Shown: positions 10,646 through 20,662 of the stretch, in pieces
How positions within the stretch are numbered: position 1 is the stretch's first letter
Layout: each line of letters begins with the position of its first letter
Notes under the pieces: generated by a model
Databases searched by the model: none
The model's input: the letters and a program-made list of their open reading frames with translations, nothing else
Told to the model about the DNA's origin: nothing
Assembly (NCBI GenBank): GCA_944472135.2
Contig: OX235270.1
Span: forward strand, 73,541,168-73,605,167
DNA from: Trichobilharzia regenti
Lineage: Eukaryota > Platyhelminthes > Trematoda > Strigeidida > Schistosomatidae
Direction: 5' to 3'
Length of the DNA: 64,000 nt
Program-made: the position numbers and the translations under genes

Positions 10646-11970
10646 CTCCCCGGCGAAAAAGGGATCCAACCCTTTTTTCCTTCACGACCAATGCACGTTG
10701 ACTTGGATGCCATTGCGAGAACCTGGGTCACACGGACAGAGCTGAAATGGAAAACAAACAGAAAAGCCAACACACCACAAGCATACCCACAGCACAATCT
10801 CACACATCAATGACGACCTGCGCGTCCAGACAGAGACCTCGTCTTGACATCTTGCAACACAATCGCCATTTGCTAGAATGACTCTTGCAGAATGCAAAGT
10901 GACCATGGCACCAACTCATGATACTCTACGCACATCCTCTTAATTACCCACTACCAATTACCATTGAAATCGCTTGTCACTCATTCTGCCTCAGTTCTAG
11001 TAGCGGTGACGCATGCGAACCTCAGTCGTGTACACTCTTTCTCCCCGGCGTGTCGGAACGCAGCTAACAATTATCTCCGTGTGCATTTCATTCTCAGCAA
11101 TAGCCTAGCCTCCCCGGCGTATACGACCCATCTGCTGTCCTTAACATCAATCAATTCATTCATGGATGTAGAAGACTCGAAACAACTTCAGAAGTAATCA
11201 CGACGAAAATTTTAACAAAATTACGCAATAACAACAAGATACGAAAACAACAAGTAAACACAATGAATCCAAAATACACCAATTGATAGAACACACCACA
11301 CATATATACAAACAGTACAAACAACCTCGCCGATCATGTCTTGATTGAATTCCTTTGAAGAATTGCAGGACTTACACCAGTACACCCGCAACCCTTCACA
11401 GGTTGACGATTGTAAGTTGTGGAATGTCCGGACACAAACAAGATTAACCAACAATTACAATAATTGGAACTCACACAATTATTTAACACAAACATATGTA
11501 CAATCAACACATCAAATGTTGTGGATTCTGACACGACAAACTACCCTTGAAGAACTGTAGGACTTACAGCAGTACGCCTACATTCCTTCTCAGGTTGATG
11601 ATCCAAGTGGAAGTCGTCCGGACACAAACAGAATTACCAACAGCTAGATGACAGATGATATCAATTCAGTATATACAATATGAACATATGTACAAGATCA
11701 TACACCAAGCACATTGGACTGCTCATTGATGCGCTACCCTTTGAAGAACTGTAGGACTTACAGCAGTACGCCTACAACCCTTCTCAGGTTGACGCTCTAG
11801 GTTGGAAAATCGTCGCAGAGTTCATTTGCTGATATCCTTCTATCAGCTATATCCTCAAATCTGAACGGCAACACGCTCATGTCATTGTATCGTAGAATAT
11901 AGATGACGAACAAACACACGACGTATCTGGTCAACCAAGTGTAGAAACAGAGTAATTTACACCAAAGATA

Positions 11971-13656
11971 TTAACATTCAAATAGTAACTTGAAACTAGA
12001 AATGCCTTTATTCGTGCAAGTCAATTTAACAATAACTCTCTCCTTTACACTTGGCTTATCCACACTAAACTGACCATTGATATTCGTCCTTTCAAACGAA
12101 CTGATACTACCATAGTCATTGCACAAGATACTTGAGTTGATGGGCATCTGTTTCATTGTGGATGACAGCACCAACGATGACTGAGTGACACAAGGTGATG
12201 AACTTAGTGGTGGATCAGAAGCTGTTCTTTTTCGGCTCTCAGATAGTTGTCCAACTGCAAGATTACCATCACTGCTGTCTTTTACTATCAGCTCCGCTTT
12301 AGCACTATCATGATCATTATCACATATATCCAATTTACCGTCAAGTTCATCATTTTCAAACTCTTTAGTAACAGAAGTAGACAATTTTGGTTCCTCCTCA
12401 CAAATCATTAAAGGTTTTACATCTTCACTCTGACTACTTATACTTTGTAAACTTTTGGAGTCAGAACTCCACTCTGAAGCAGTAACTCTATTCTGTGACA
12501 CTCTATTCAGCAACGGCTTACCAGTTGCAACTACAGACTTCTTGACCACACCGTTATCGTCACACAATTCGGAGTCAGGCCTGGAGTTTACATTTAGCTT
12601 ATCACTGAAATTGCTCACTGGTTCACAGCTCACCTTTGTATGCACCTCTTGCAAACGAGTACAACACAACCGTGTTTGTCTTGCATCTTGCAACTTATCT
12701 GTTGAGCATGTACTACGAAACCTGTTACACTCACTAGATCTATATGCATTACTAGACATCATCGAGCCTTCTCGATATCCACCTCTCTGAGGCTTATTCG
12801 TCATCAATGAGTGCGTTTTACCCTCAGACTGCTCTATTCTATGGGTGAGATCTAACAGACTGGCGAACTTGCTCATAGATTGATTGACACTAGTATTTAC
12901 CAGTTTCAGGATATCATCAAACTTTGGCTCGATACCCTCATCCTCCATACGGGAGCTTATCTTCACCCACTTCCTTTGCAGTCGGGTAGGTAGACGTCTT
13001 GCTATTACTTCTAGGATAAAACTCGAGTTGAGGTCACTCATGCGATTCATCGAAATCATTCCATTCTTGTAAATCAGCAAATTATCTAAAAACTCAGTGA
13101 GTGCCTGGGAGTCATCCTGTAACTGACCACCATTACCCTCAACAGCCTCGAATAATTTCCCTGCAATCATCGAGGGTCTTCCAAACCTTTGACGTAATAT
13201 GCTCATAGCCTCATCGTAGCCCTCTTTTGGCTTCATAAACTTACAACACTGTATAGCTCTTGCAGCATCTCCAGTGCAATATCTCATCAAATACATCAAT
13301 TTCAATTCGTCATTTAATAAAAAACCACTCCAGATGATCTCAAACTCCTTTACAAATTGTAAATAATCAGCCGGGTTTCCATCAGAACACCGTGGTTCTA
13401 ATTTAGGGAGTTTGATGTTCCTATTATCCCTGAACGGCGAAACAGTAACATCAACCATATCATGCTTAACATCAGACCCATCGTCACAATTAACAGACAA
13501 GTCACCATGACTTACTTTCCTGGTTGCATCCAAGACACTCTGTCTCTTCTCTGACCCAGGCATTGTTGAACTTGACCCAATTCCAAAAAGTTCCAGATAT
13601 TGCTTGTTCAAAGAGGACTTGACCGGCACCAGGAAAAATGAACGGCGACTATCCAA
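11971..13656 (-). pseudogene. Gag-like ORF of element C (truncated, 561 codons)
   Basis: The longest uninterrupted gag frame apart from D. It opens with 31 extra codons (MDSRRSFFLVPVKSS...) before the family start MPGSEKRQ, because the leader stop is absent here. The true start is more likely MPGS at about 13563. DUF1759-like region, basic patch and knuckle (CCTRLQEVHTKVSC, again Arg at the second Cys) are present. A segment of about 65 codons is missing in the acidic region (DNDHDSAKAELIV), and a stop directly after FKLLFEC removes the hydrophobic tail, which can still be read out of frame of translation in 11850-11970. Confidence 0.75.
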
Positions 13657-13706
13657 ACTTTCACCAACTGTTTGAATCCGCCAGATCTGTTTCTATCGTC
13701 AGAAAC

Positions 13707-14069
13707 TGTCAGTCGCGTCTCATAAACCGTTAATGCCCAGCTCTCGCTACGCTCGGGCCCACGCTGTTCTTAGAAGATTTCTCAGAAACGCTTCGTAACA
13801 ACGGACGAAAAAACCAAAACACCAATTGTTGACTTGAGTATTATGTATTGTTACACCAGCATATAAATCAAGTATTACTAAGCAAACTAAGGTCTGTAAA
13901 CAAATATTACATTAATAAATCGTTGTTACTTCTGACGATGTTTCAGTCTTCTTTCTGAACAGCGACCGATGAGACGATGACTGTCGTATTGATGCCTCCG
14001 CGAAATCGAGGAAGTTGATTTTGAGCAAACAACCAAGAATTGATCGTTCAATCTTCAACTCCATTGACA
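13707..14069 (-). repeat. 5' LTR of element C
   Basis: 363 bp, plus-strand TGTCAGTCGCGTCTC...CTCCATTGACA. The leader hairpin (GTTTCTGACGATAGAAAC on the minus strand) lies directly at its inner edge. Confidence 0.9.
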
Positions 14070-14097
14070 AGGGTTGGATCACTTTTTCGCTGGGGAG

Positions 14098-14457
14098 TGT
14101 CAATGGAGTTGAAGATTGAACGATCAATTCTTGGTTGTTTGCTCAAAATCAACTTCCCCAATTTTCGCGGAGGTATCAATACGACAGTCATCGTCTCATC
14201 GGTCGCTGTTCAGAAAGAAGTCAGGAGAAAACCGTCAGAAGTAATATTGTGATTTATTATTGTAATATTTGTTTACAGACCTTAGTTCGCTTATTCCTTT
14301 TATATGTTGGTGTAACAATAAAGAAATCTCAAGCGGCAGATCGGTGTTTTGGCTTTTTCGTCCGTTATAACTAAGCGTTTCTGAAAACTTCAAGGAACAG
14401 CGTGGGCCCGAGCGTAGCGAGAGCTGGGCATTAACGGTTTATGAGACGTGATTGACA
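14098..14457 (+). repeat. 3' LTR of element B
   Basis: 360 bp, TGTCAATGGAG...GTGATTGACA, preceded by TGGGGAG and followed by the ACACC duplication. It pairs with the LTR at 6703-7060. Confidence 0.9.
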
Positions 14458-15544
14458 ACACCTTGATTATTTATAATATTGATTGTAACCTGAATAATAT
14501 ATTAAGTGTATTCAATGAGTGCCATCCTGCGATAATGTTCACACTCGAAATGTAGAACGAGTCTGGCATTCATTTCCTTGATGTGAACTTATCAAGAAGG
14601 ACCGATGGAACTCTGAAGAGATCGATTTATCGTAAGCTGTTATGGAATGGTCAACTGACAAATTTCTACAGTTGGGTACCCATTGGTCGAAAACGAAACC
14701 TTGTCCGGTCGCTTGCCACTCGTATTCGACGTATATGTAGCACTGATACTGTGGAAGATGAGTTATACACTTTGAAGAAAATCCCAATGGAAAATGGATT
14801 TCCACCACTTTTTATAGATAAGAATATACATTCAAAGCCTACAAAACGTGACTTATCAAGCGCTCCCAAGAAAATGCTCTACATGAGCTTAGAATTCAAA
14901 GGGGACTTAGCTTCCGATATCATGAAACGAAGGATATCACAGTCCCTGAAAAGAACATTCCCTGCTGCCTCTCTGAGAGCAGCTTTTACTAGCCAACCAT
15001 TATTGTTCAATAACCTGAGGGACAAGATCCCAATGTTGACCAACTCTATGTGCGTTTATCAATTCACCTGCTCGTGTGGAGCTAGGTATATCGGTCGTTC
15101 GACCAAGTTTTTTCCAAGAGGGTGCAAGAACATTATCCTGCATGGCTACGAAAAGGCGGAATTAGAGCAATAAGAAACGCGATCATTCAACATCTGGTCG
15201 ATAATGATCACCCTAACTCTATAGCCTCCGCCTTTAAAGCCATCTACAAGGCAAAGAGTAATTTACCAAAATCCCTACGTACCCGACTCATCTGTATTGC
15301 TGAAGCTTTGGCTTTCGAAACAGAAAAGCCAGATCTCTGTGTACAGAAAAGTTCGTTCAACCCCTCCAACTTTCATGGTCTTAGTCCCTCTATGCTAAAG
15401 TATGATAATCCCCAATCATATTTTAGCTCTACCAATCTTTCATTTTGTCTATTCAATTTGTATACTCTTCCTTATTACGTCAATTGTTATTATTACTATT
15501 CTCACTTTGAACTGTCCCCGGTATTATTTCACTTGTCATTCTAA
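14458..15544 (+). pseudogene. PLE RT C-terminus and GIY-YIG endonuclease
   Basis: Continues the PLE after element B. It holds the region after the catalytic motif (FLDVNLSRRTDGTLKRSIYRK, a PLE RT signature; also RKRNLVRSLATRIRRIC), then the GIY-YIG domain (CVYQFTCSCGARYIGRSTK). A frameshift near 15115-15130 moves the frame to HYPAWLRKG, AIIQHLVDNDH and KSLRTRLICIAEAL. A stop also lies upstream near 14552. The 3' sequence to 15780 is AT-rich and non-coding. Confidence 0.8.
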
Positions 15545-15780
15545 ATCAATTGTTTTTTACAACGATAAATTCTATGCTAATAAATTTCACACAATATTAC
15601 GTAACGTTTTTGTTTTATTCGATTTGTCTACTAATCCTATAATTGTACATCCTTTTTCAAGTTCTATCCATCCTATGAATTATTCTATATATGACATTAA
15701 TTTACTTTGCCACTTGACATTTAACTACGATTATAATCACAAACATTTTAGTTTTAATTGAACTTCATATGATTATTGAT

Positions 15781-15920
15781 ATTTTATGCATCCACACCTA
15801 AGATTCAATTCCCTCTCCGGATATAACTTCTGAAAAACCATATACATACGACTGTACAGCTTGATGATAAATTCGTTGAAAAGAGTCTCTTCGCTGAACC
15901 ACTTGTTTTGATTTTCTAAA
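15781..15920 (-). repeat. Inverted terminal repeat of the PLE (right)
   Basis: Reverse complement of 6138-6280. Its outer edge meets the TATCAGTAGT target duplication exactly. Confidence 0.75.
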
Positions 15921-16525
15921 TATCAGTAGTAAGCCAGGTTTCAGTCACCAATAATAGTATTGGCCGTTTTATGTATGCCAGGCAGCGAAGCGATGTTATT
16001 TTATTAAGGAGAGATCTAGCATTCAGGAGCATAATTGTTAGTAAACCAGAGTTGTTGGAGGAGACGTTAACATGGTTACTAAATACTATCCCTACATTAT
16101 GTTTGGAGGGGTTCTGAGGTGAAACAGAGTCAGTGTGTGTACTATTTCCTGGATGAATTGTGCAGCGAGTGGGACTATAGTTTGCTGCAGCCGAAAATAA
16201 CCCCGTTGCATATTTCGACTTTTAGCATCAATGGGTGGGCATCTGCGTTCATTTATTGGTGATATATGGTTTGCCTTGCAATTTGCGTCGTAGTTTCCTG
16301 GACCCTGGTACCCTGTGTTAAGATTACCAGGACCCATAATCAATAATGAAAATACATGGGCTACTAGACGGGAAAACACTAGGTACCATATCAACTGAAA
16401 TGTACACTCGAACCCCCGCGTAACGGGTATAGATTGGCCCCTGGTCCTTCTAGGTACACTCACGAGATGAGTCATCAAATGTACAAATACGTAATACCTA
16501 GCACCCGCTATCCTCAAAACAACCT
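15921..16525 (-). pseudogene. CR1-like retrotransposon, ORF1 end and endonuclease start (5' segment)
   Basis: Read leftward: an ORF of up to 141 codons (16092-16517) whose C-terminal half (GNLNTGYQGPGNYD, RGYFRLQQTIVPLAAQFIQ) matches the plus-strand copy at 16560-16754. Next comes the endonuclease N-terminus LLNARSLLNKITSL and LLLVTETWLTTD, with the catalytic Glu. The frame is cut at TTD by the Penelope insertion and resumes at 6103 downward. The 5' end abuts the divergent plus-strand copy near 16525. Confidence 0.7.
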
Positions 16526-16532
16526 AAAAACA

Positions 16533-17024
16533 GGGTACTAAGGCCCTGTAAATTACAATGTGAACAGTGAAACAGACTATTTTATGCAGAGAAATGATCA
16601 TAGATACCCACGTAATGAGGCCAGAAACCATTATATGCAACAGGATTACTTTCGGTTGCAGCAAACAATGGCCCCTCTCGCAGCACAATTTGTTCAAGGA
16701 ATAGTAAACACGCTGACAATGTCTCATATGAGGATCGCTCCGAACATAACATAGGCAACCAAGAGTCAGGGATAGTAACAAGAAAACCTACTAACTATCT
16801 CAACAACTCTGGTTTTCTGAAAATTATGCTTTAAATACTCGATCTCTGCTTAACAAAATAACTTCCTTTCGAAGCTTGGTATACATGCAGCAGCTAACAC
16901 TGATTCTGGTAACTGAAACCTCGCTTACTACTGATAAACCTGACAAAAACCTGATAATTGATACTTATAACATCCACAGGAATGACAGAGAGCACAAGCG
17001 AGGAAGCAGCTGTCTAATATACGC
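16533..17024 (+). pseudogene. CR1-like retrotransposon (plus copy), ORF1 end and endonuclease start
   Basis: First segment of a long interrupted element. TGY.GPVNYNVNSETDYF and QQDYFRLQQTMAPLAAQFVQ (ORF 16560-16754) form the end of the upstream ORF. The endonuclease then starts with LNTRSLLNKITSF and LILVTETSLTTDK and goes to SSCLIYA, where element D is inserted. One in-frame stop (TGY*GP) shows decay. The element continues at 20663. Confidence 0.7.
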
Positions 17025-17383
17025 TGTCAGCCACGACACATAAACCGTCAATGCCCAGCTCTTGCTGCACTCGGGCTCACGCTGTTCCTTGAAGTTTCTC
17101 AGAAACGCTTAGTAATAACGGACGAAAAAACCAAAACACCAATTGGCGACTCGAGGATTCTTTATTGTAACACCAACATATAAACACTGTTACAACTAAG
17201 GTCTGTGGACAAATATTACAATAATAAATCACAATATTACTTCTGACGGTTTTCTCCTGACTTCTTTCTGAACAGCGACCGATGAGACGATGACTGTCGT
17301 ATTGATGCCTCCGCGAAAATTGGGGAAGTTGATTTTGAGCAAACAACCAAGAATTGATCGTTCAATCTTCAACTCCATTGACA
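17025..17383 (-). repeat. 3' LTR of element D
   Basis: 359 bp, plus-strand TGTCAGCCACGACAC...CTCCATTGACA. It shares diagnostic variants (CATAAACCGTCAATG, GCTGCACTCGGGCTCAC) with the LTRs at 43242-43600 and 47796-48154. Confidence 0.9.
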
Positions 17384-18170
17384 CTCCCCGGTAAAAGCGG
17401 ATCCATCCCTTTTTTCCATCACGACCAATACACGTTGACTTGGATGCCATTGCGAGAACCTGGGTCACTCGGACAGAGCTGAAATGGAAAACAAACAGAA
17501 AAGCCAACACACCACAGGAATACCCACAGCACAATCTCACACATCGATGACGACCTACGCCTTCCAGTTAAAGGCATCCTCTTGCAACACAATCGCCACT
17601 TGCTAGAATGACTCTTGCAGAATGCAACGTGACCGTAGCAGCACTTCGTGATACTCTTCACACATCCTCCTATCTACTCACTACCAATTACCACTGAATC
17701 GCTTGTCACTCATTCTGCCCCAGTTCTAGTAACGGTGACGTATGCGAGCCTCGGCCGTTTACACTCTTTCTCCCTGTCGTGTGGGACCACGGCCTAAATA
17801 GAAACGTTCGTCCTCAGTCATCGATTCCACAGCTAATCCTTATCTCCGTGTGCATGTCATTCCCACCAGCCTCCCCTGCGTATACGACACATCTGCTGTC
17901 TCTAACATCAATTAATTCATTCATGGATGTAGAAGACTCGAAACAACTTCAGAAGTAATCACGACGAAAATTTTAACAAAATCATGTAATAACAATAAGG
18001 TACGAAAACAACGAGTAAACACAATGAATCCAAAGATACCAATTCATATGACACACTACACATATATACAAACAGTACACACAAACTCGCGGATCATGTC
18101 TTGCTGGAATACTTTTGAAGAATCGCAGAATTTACAACAGTACGCCAACAACCCTTCTCAGGTTGACGCC

Positions 18171-20137
18171 CTAGGTTGGAAAATCGCCGCAGAGTTCATT
18201 TGCTGATTTCCTTCTATCATCTAAATCCTCAACTTTGAATGGTAACACCCCCATGTCATTGTATCGTAGAATATAGATGACGAACAAACACACGACGTAT
18301 CTGGTCAACCAAGTGTAGAAACAGAGTAATTTACACCAAAGATAATAGCATTCAAATAGTAACTTGAAACTAGAAATGCCTTTATTCGTGCAAGTCAATT
18401 TAACAAATACTCTCTCGTTTACACTTGGCTTATCCTCACTAAACTGAGCACTATCTTTCGTCTTTTCAAACGCACCAATACCATCATAGTCACTGCACAA
18501 GATACTTGAGTTGATGGGCGTCTGTTTCATTGTGGATGACAGCACCAACGACGACTGATTGATATCAGTTGATGAAGTTAGCGGTGGATCATAAGCTGTT
18601 GTTGATCGACTTTCAGAAATTTGTCTAACTGCAAGATTACCACCACTGCTGTCTTTCACTATCAGCTCAGGTTTAGCAATAGCATCTGATGATAGGTGGG
18701 CTACACGCTGATCAATCACACTGACGGTCTCAGAAGTATGTATGCCTTCTGCAACTGCACCTGCATCCAATTCTACTTCACGTTGTAGTTGTACAGAACC
18801 TTTATTCAACTTAGCAGTAGTAGGCATTCCTCCCATTTCATCATGATCAACCAAAGACAAATCTGCACTATCATGATCATTATCCGGAATATTCAATTTA
18901 TCATCATCTATCTGGTCGACTTCATCAATTTCAAACTCTTTAATAACAGCAGTAGATGATTTTGGTTCCTCCTCACAAATCAATAAAGGTTTTATATCTT
19001 CACTCTGACTAGTTATACCTTGTAAACTTGTGGAGTCAGAACTGCACTCTGAAGCAGCATCTCTATTCTGTGACACTCTATTCAACAATGGCTTACCAGT
19101 TGCAACTACAGACTTCTTGACCACACCGTTATCGTCACACAATCCGGAGTCAGGCCTGGAGTTTACATTTAGCTTATCACTGAACTTGCTCACTGATTCA
19201 CAGTTCACCTTTGTATGCACCTCTTGAAAACGTGTAAAACAAAACCGTGTTTGTCTTGTATCTTGTAACTTATCTGTTGAGGATGTACTACGAAAACTGT
19301 TACACTCATTAGGTCTATACGCATTACTAGACATCATGGAGCCTTCTCGATATCCACCTCTCTGAGGCCTATTCGTCATCAATGATTGCATTTTGCTCTC
19401 AGACTGCTCTATTCTAGGAGTGAGATGTAATAGACTGGCGAACTTGCTCATAGATTGATTGACACTAGTATTTACCAGTTTCAGGATATCATCAAACTTT
19501 GGCTCGATACCCTGATCCTCCATACGGGAGCTCATCTTCACCCACTTCCTTTGCAGTCGAGTAGGTAGGCGTCTTGCTATTACTTCTAGTATAAAACTCG
19601 AGTTGAGGTCACTCACGCGATTCATCGAAATCATTCCATTCTTGTAAATCAGCAAATTATCCAAAAACTCAGTGAGTGCCTGGGAGTCATCCTGTAGTTG
19701 ACCACCACTACCCTTAACAGCCTCGAATAATTTCCCTGCAATCATCGAAGGTCTTCCAAACCTTTGACGTAATATGCTCATAGCCTCGTAGTAGCCCTCT
19801 TTTGGCTTCATAAACGTACAGCACTGTATAGCTCTTGCAGCATCTCCAGTGCAATATCTCATCAAATACATTAACTTCATTTCATCAGTTAATACAAAAC
19901 GACTCAACATGATTTCAAGTTCCCTTACAAACTGTAAATAATCGACCGGGTTTCCATCAAAACAACGTGGTTCAAATTTAGGGAGTTTGATGTTCCTATT
20001 ATCTCTGAACGGCGAAACAGTAACATCAACCATGTCATGCTTAACATCAGACACATCGTTACAATAACAGACAAGTCACCATGACTTACTTTCCTGGTTG
20101 CATCCAAGACACTCTGTCTCTTCTCTGACCCAGGCAT
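18171..20137 (-). pseudogene. Gag-like ORF of element D (most complete copy, one frameshift)
   Basis: Spans the whole family protein of about 655 codons. From MPGSEKRQ (20137) the frame runs to GDLSVI, where one A is missing relative to other copies (about 20063). The remaining 627 codons are open from MSDVKHDM (20054) to the stop. Order: DUF1759-like Gag region, basic RPQRGGYREG patch, degenerate knuckle CFTRFQEVHTKVNC, acidic low-complexity region, HAND-like conserved stretch with no known domain (SSILCSDYDGIGAFEK), hydrophobic segment of about 40 residues and a short charged tail ending CGDFPT. No protease DTG or RT motif occurs. Unlike F-I, this copy has no frameshift at the GGGAGG site. 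Confidence 0.8.
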
Positions 20138-20301
20138 TGTTGGACATGAACCAATTCCAAAAATGTTCCAGATATAGCTTGTTCAAAGAGGACTTGACCG
20201 GCACCAGGAAAGATGAACGGTGACTATCCAAACTGTCACCAGATATCTGAATCCGTCTGAAAATGTTTCCGCCGTCATACACTGAGTTCACCGTTATAAA
20301 C

Positions 20302-20662
20302 TCTCAGCCACGTCTCATAAACCGTTTATGCCCAGCTCTTGCTGCACTCGGGCTCACGCTGTTCTTTGAAGTTTCTCAGAAACGCTTAGTAATAACGGAC
20401 GAAAAAGCCAAAACACCGATCTGCCGCTTGAGATTTCTTTATTGTTACACCAACATATAAAAGGAATAAGCGAACTAAGGTCTGTAAACAAATATTACAA
20501 TAATAAATCACAATATTACTTCTGACGGTTTTTTCCTGACTTCTTTCTGAACAGCGACCGATGAGACGATGACTGTCGTATTGATGCCTCCGCGAAAATT
20601 GGGGAAGTTGATTTTGAGCAAACAACCAAGAATTGATCGTTCAATCTTCAACTTCATTGACA
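20302..20662 (-). repeat. 5' LTR of element D
   Basis: 361 bp. The terminal TGT is mutated to TCT on the plus strand (TCTCAGCCACG). It ends CTTCATTGACA. Confidence 0.8.

Larger units (their letters stand above)
10282..14069 (-). mobile_element. Gag-only LTR element C, inserted in element B
   Basis: A complete minus-strand copy with exact 5-bp target duplications AGGGT (10277-10281 and 14070-14074), inserted at the purine tract of element B about 25 bp before its 3' LTR. 3' LTR 10282-10645, non-coding 3' region 10646-11970, gag 11971-13656 and 5' LTR 13707-14069. The two LTRs are very similar, so the insertion is fairly recent. Size 3788 bp. Confidence 0.85.
6703..14457 (+). mobile_element. 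Gag-only LTR element B, containing element C
   Basis: A complete element flanked by exact 5-bp target duplications ACACC (6698-6702 and 14458-14462). 5' LTR 6703-7060, leader 7061-7203, gag remnant 7204-9161, non-coding 3' region 9162-10281 with tandem sub-repeats, then element C inserted at the purine tract, then 28 bp of the interrupted internal region (14070-14097) and the 3' LTR 14098-14457. Without C and its duplicated 5 bp the element is about 3.96 kb. No protease, RT, RNase H or integrase coding is present. Confidence 0.85.
6104..15920 (+). mobile_element. Penelope-like element (PLE) inserted in the CR1-like element, itself split by LTR element B
   Basis: The flanks TATCAGTAGT (6094-6103) and TATCAGTAGT (15921-15930) are an exact 10-bp target duplication inside the CR1-like endonuclease reading frame (TTD codons). 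The PLE contains an inverted copy of its own 3' terminus at its left end, a 5'-truncated RT region (about 6311-6702) and, after element B (6703-14462 with its duplicated 5 bp), the RT C-terminus plus GIY-YIG domain. Family and mobility are not inferred beyond PLE. Several frame breaks make it defective. Confidence 0.75.
17025..20662 (-). mobile_element. Gag-only LTR element D
   Basis: Complete 3638-bp minus-strand copy inserted in the CR1-like endonuclease frame. Target duplication TACGC (17020-17024) versus TATGC (20663-20667), one mismatch. 3' LTR 17025-17383, non-coding region 17384-18170, gag 18171-20137 and 5' LTR 20302-20662. The leader differs from the other copies and lacks the GTTTCT/AGAAAC hairpin. 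Confidence 0.85.

Noticed and set aside
18171..20137. A domesticated host gag gene
   Set aside because: All copies are flanked by LTRs and target duplications and each is frame-damaged. Nothing suggests selection on a single locus.
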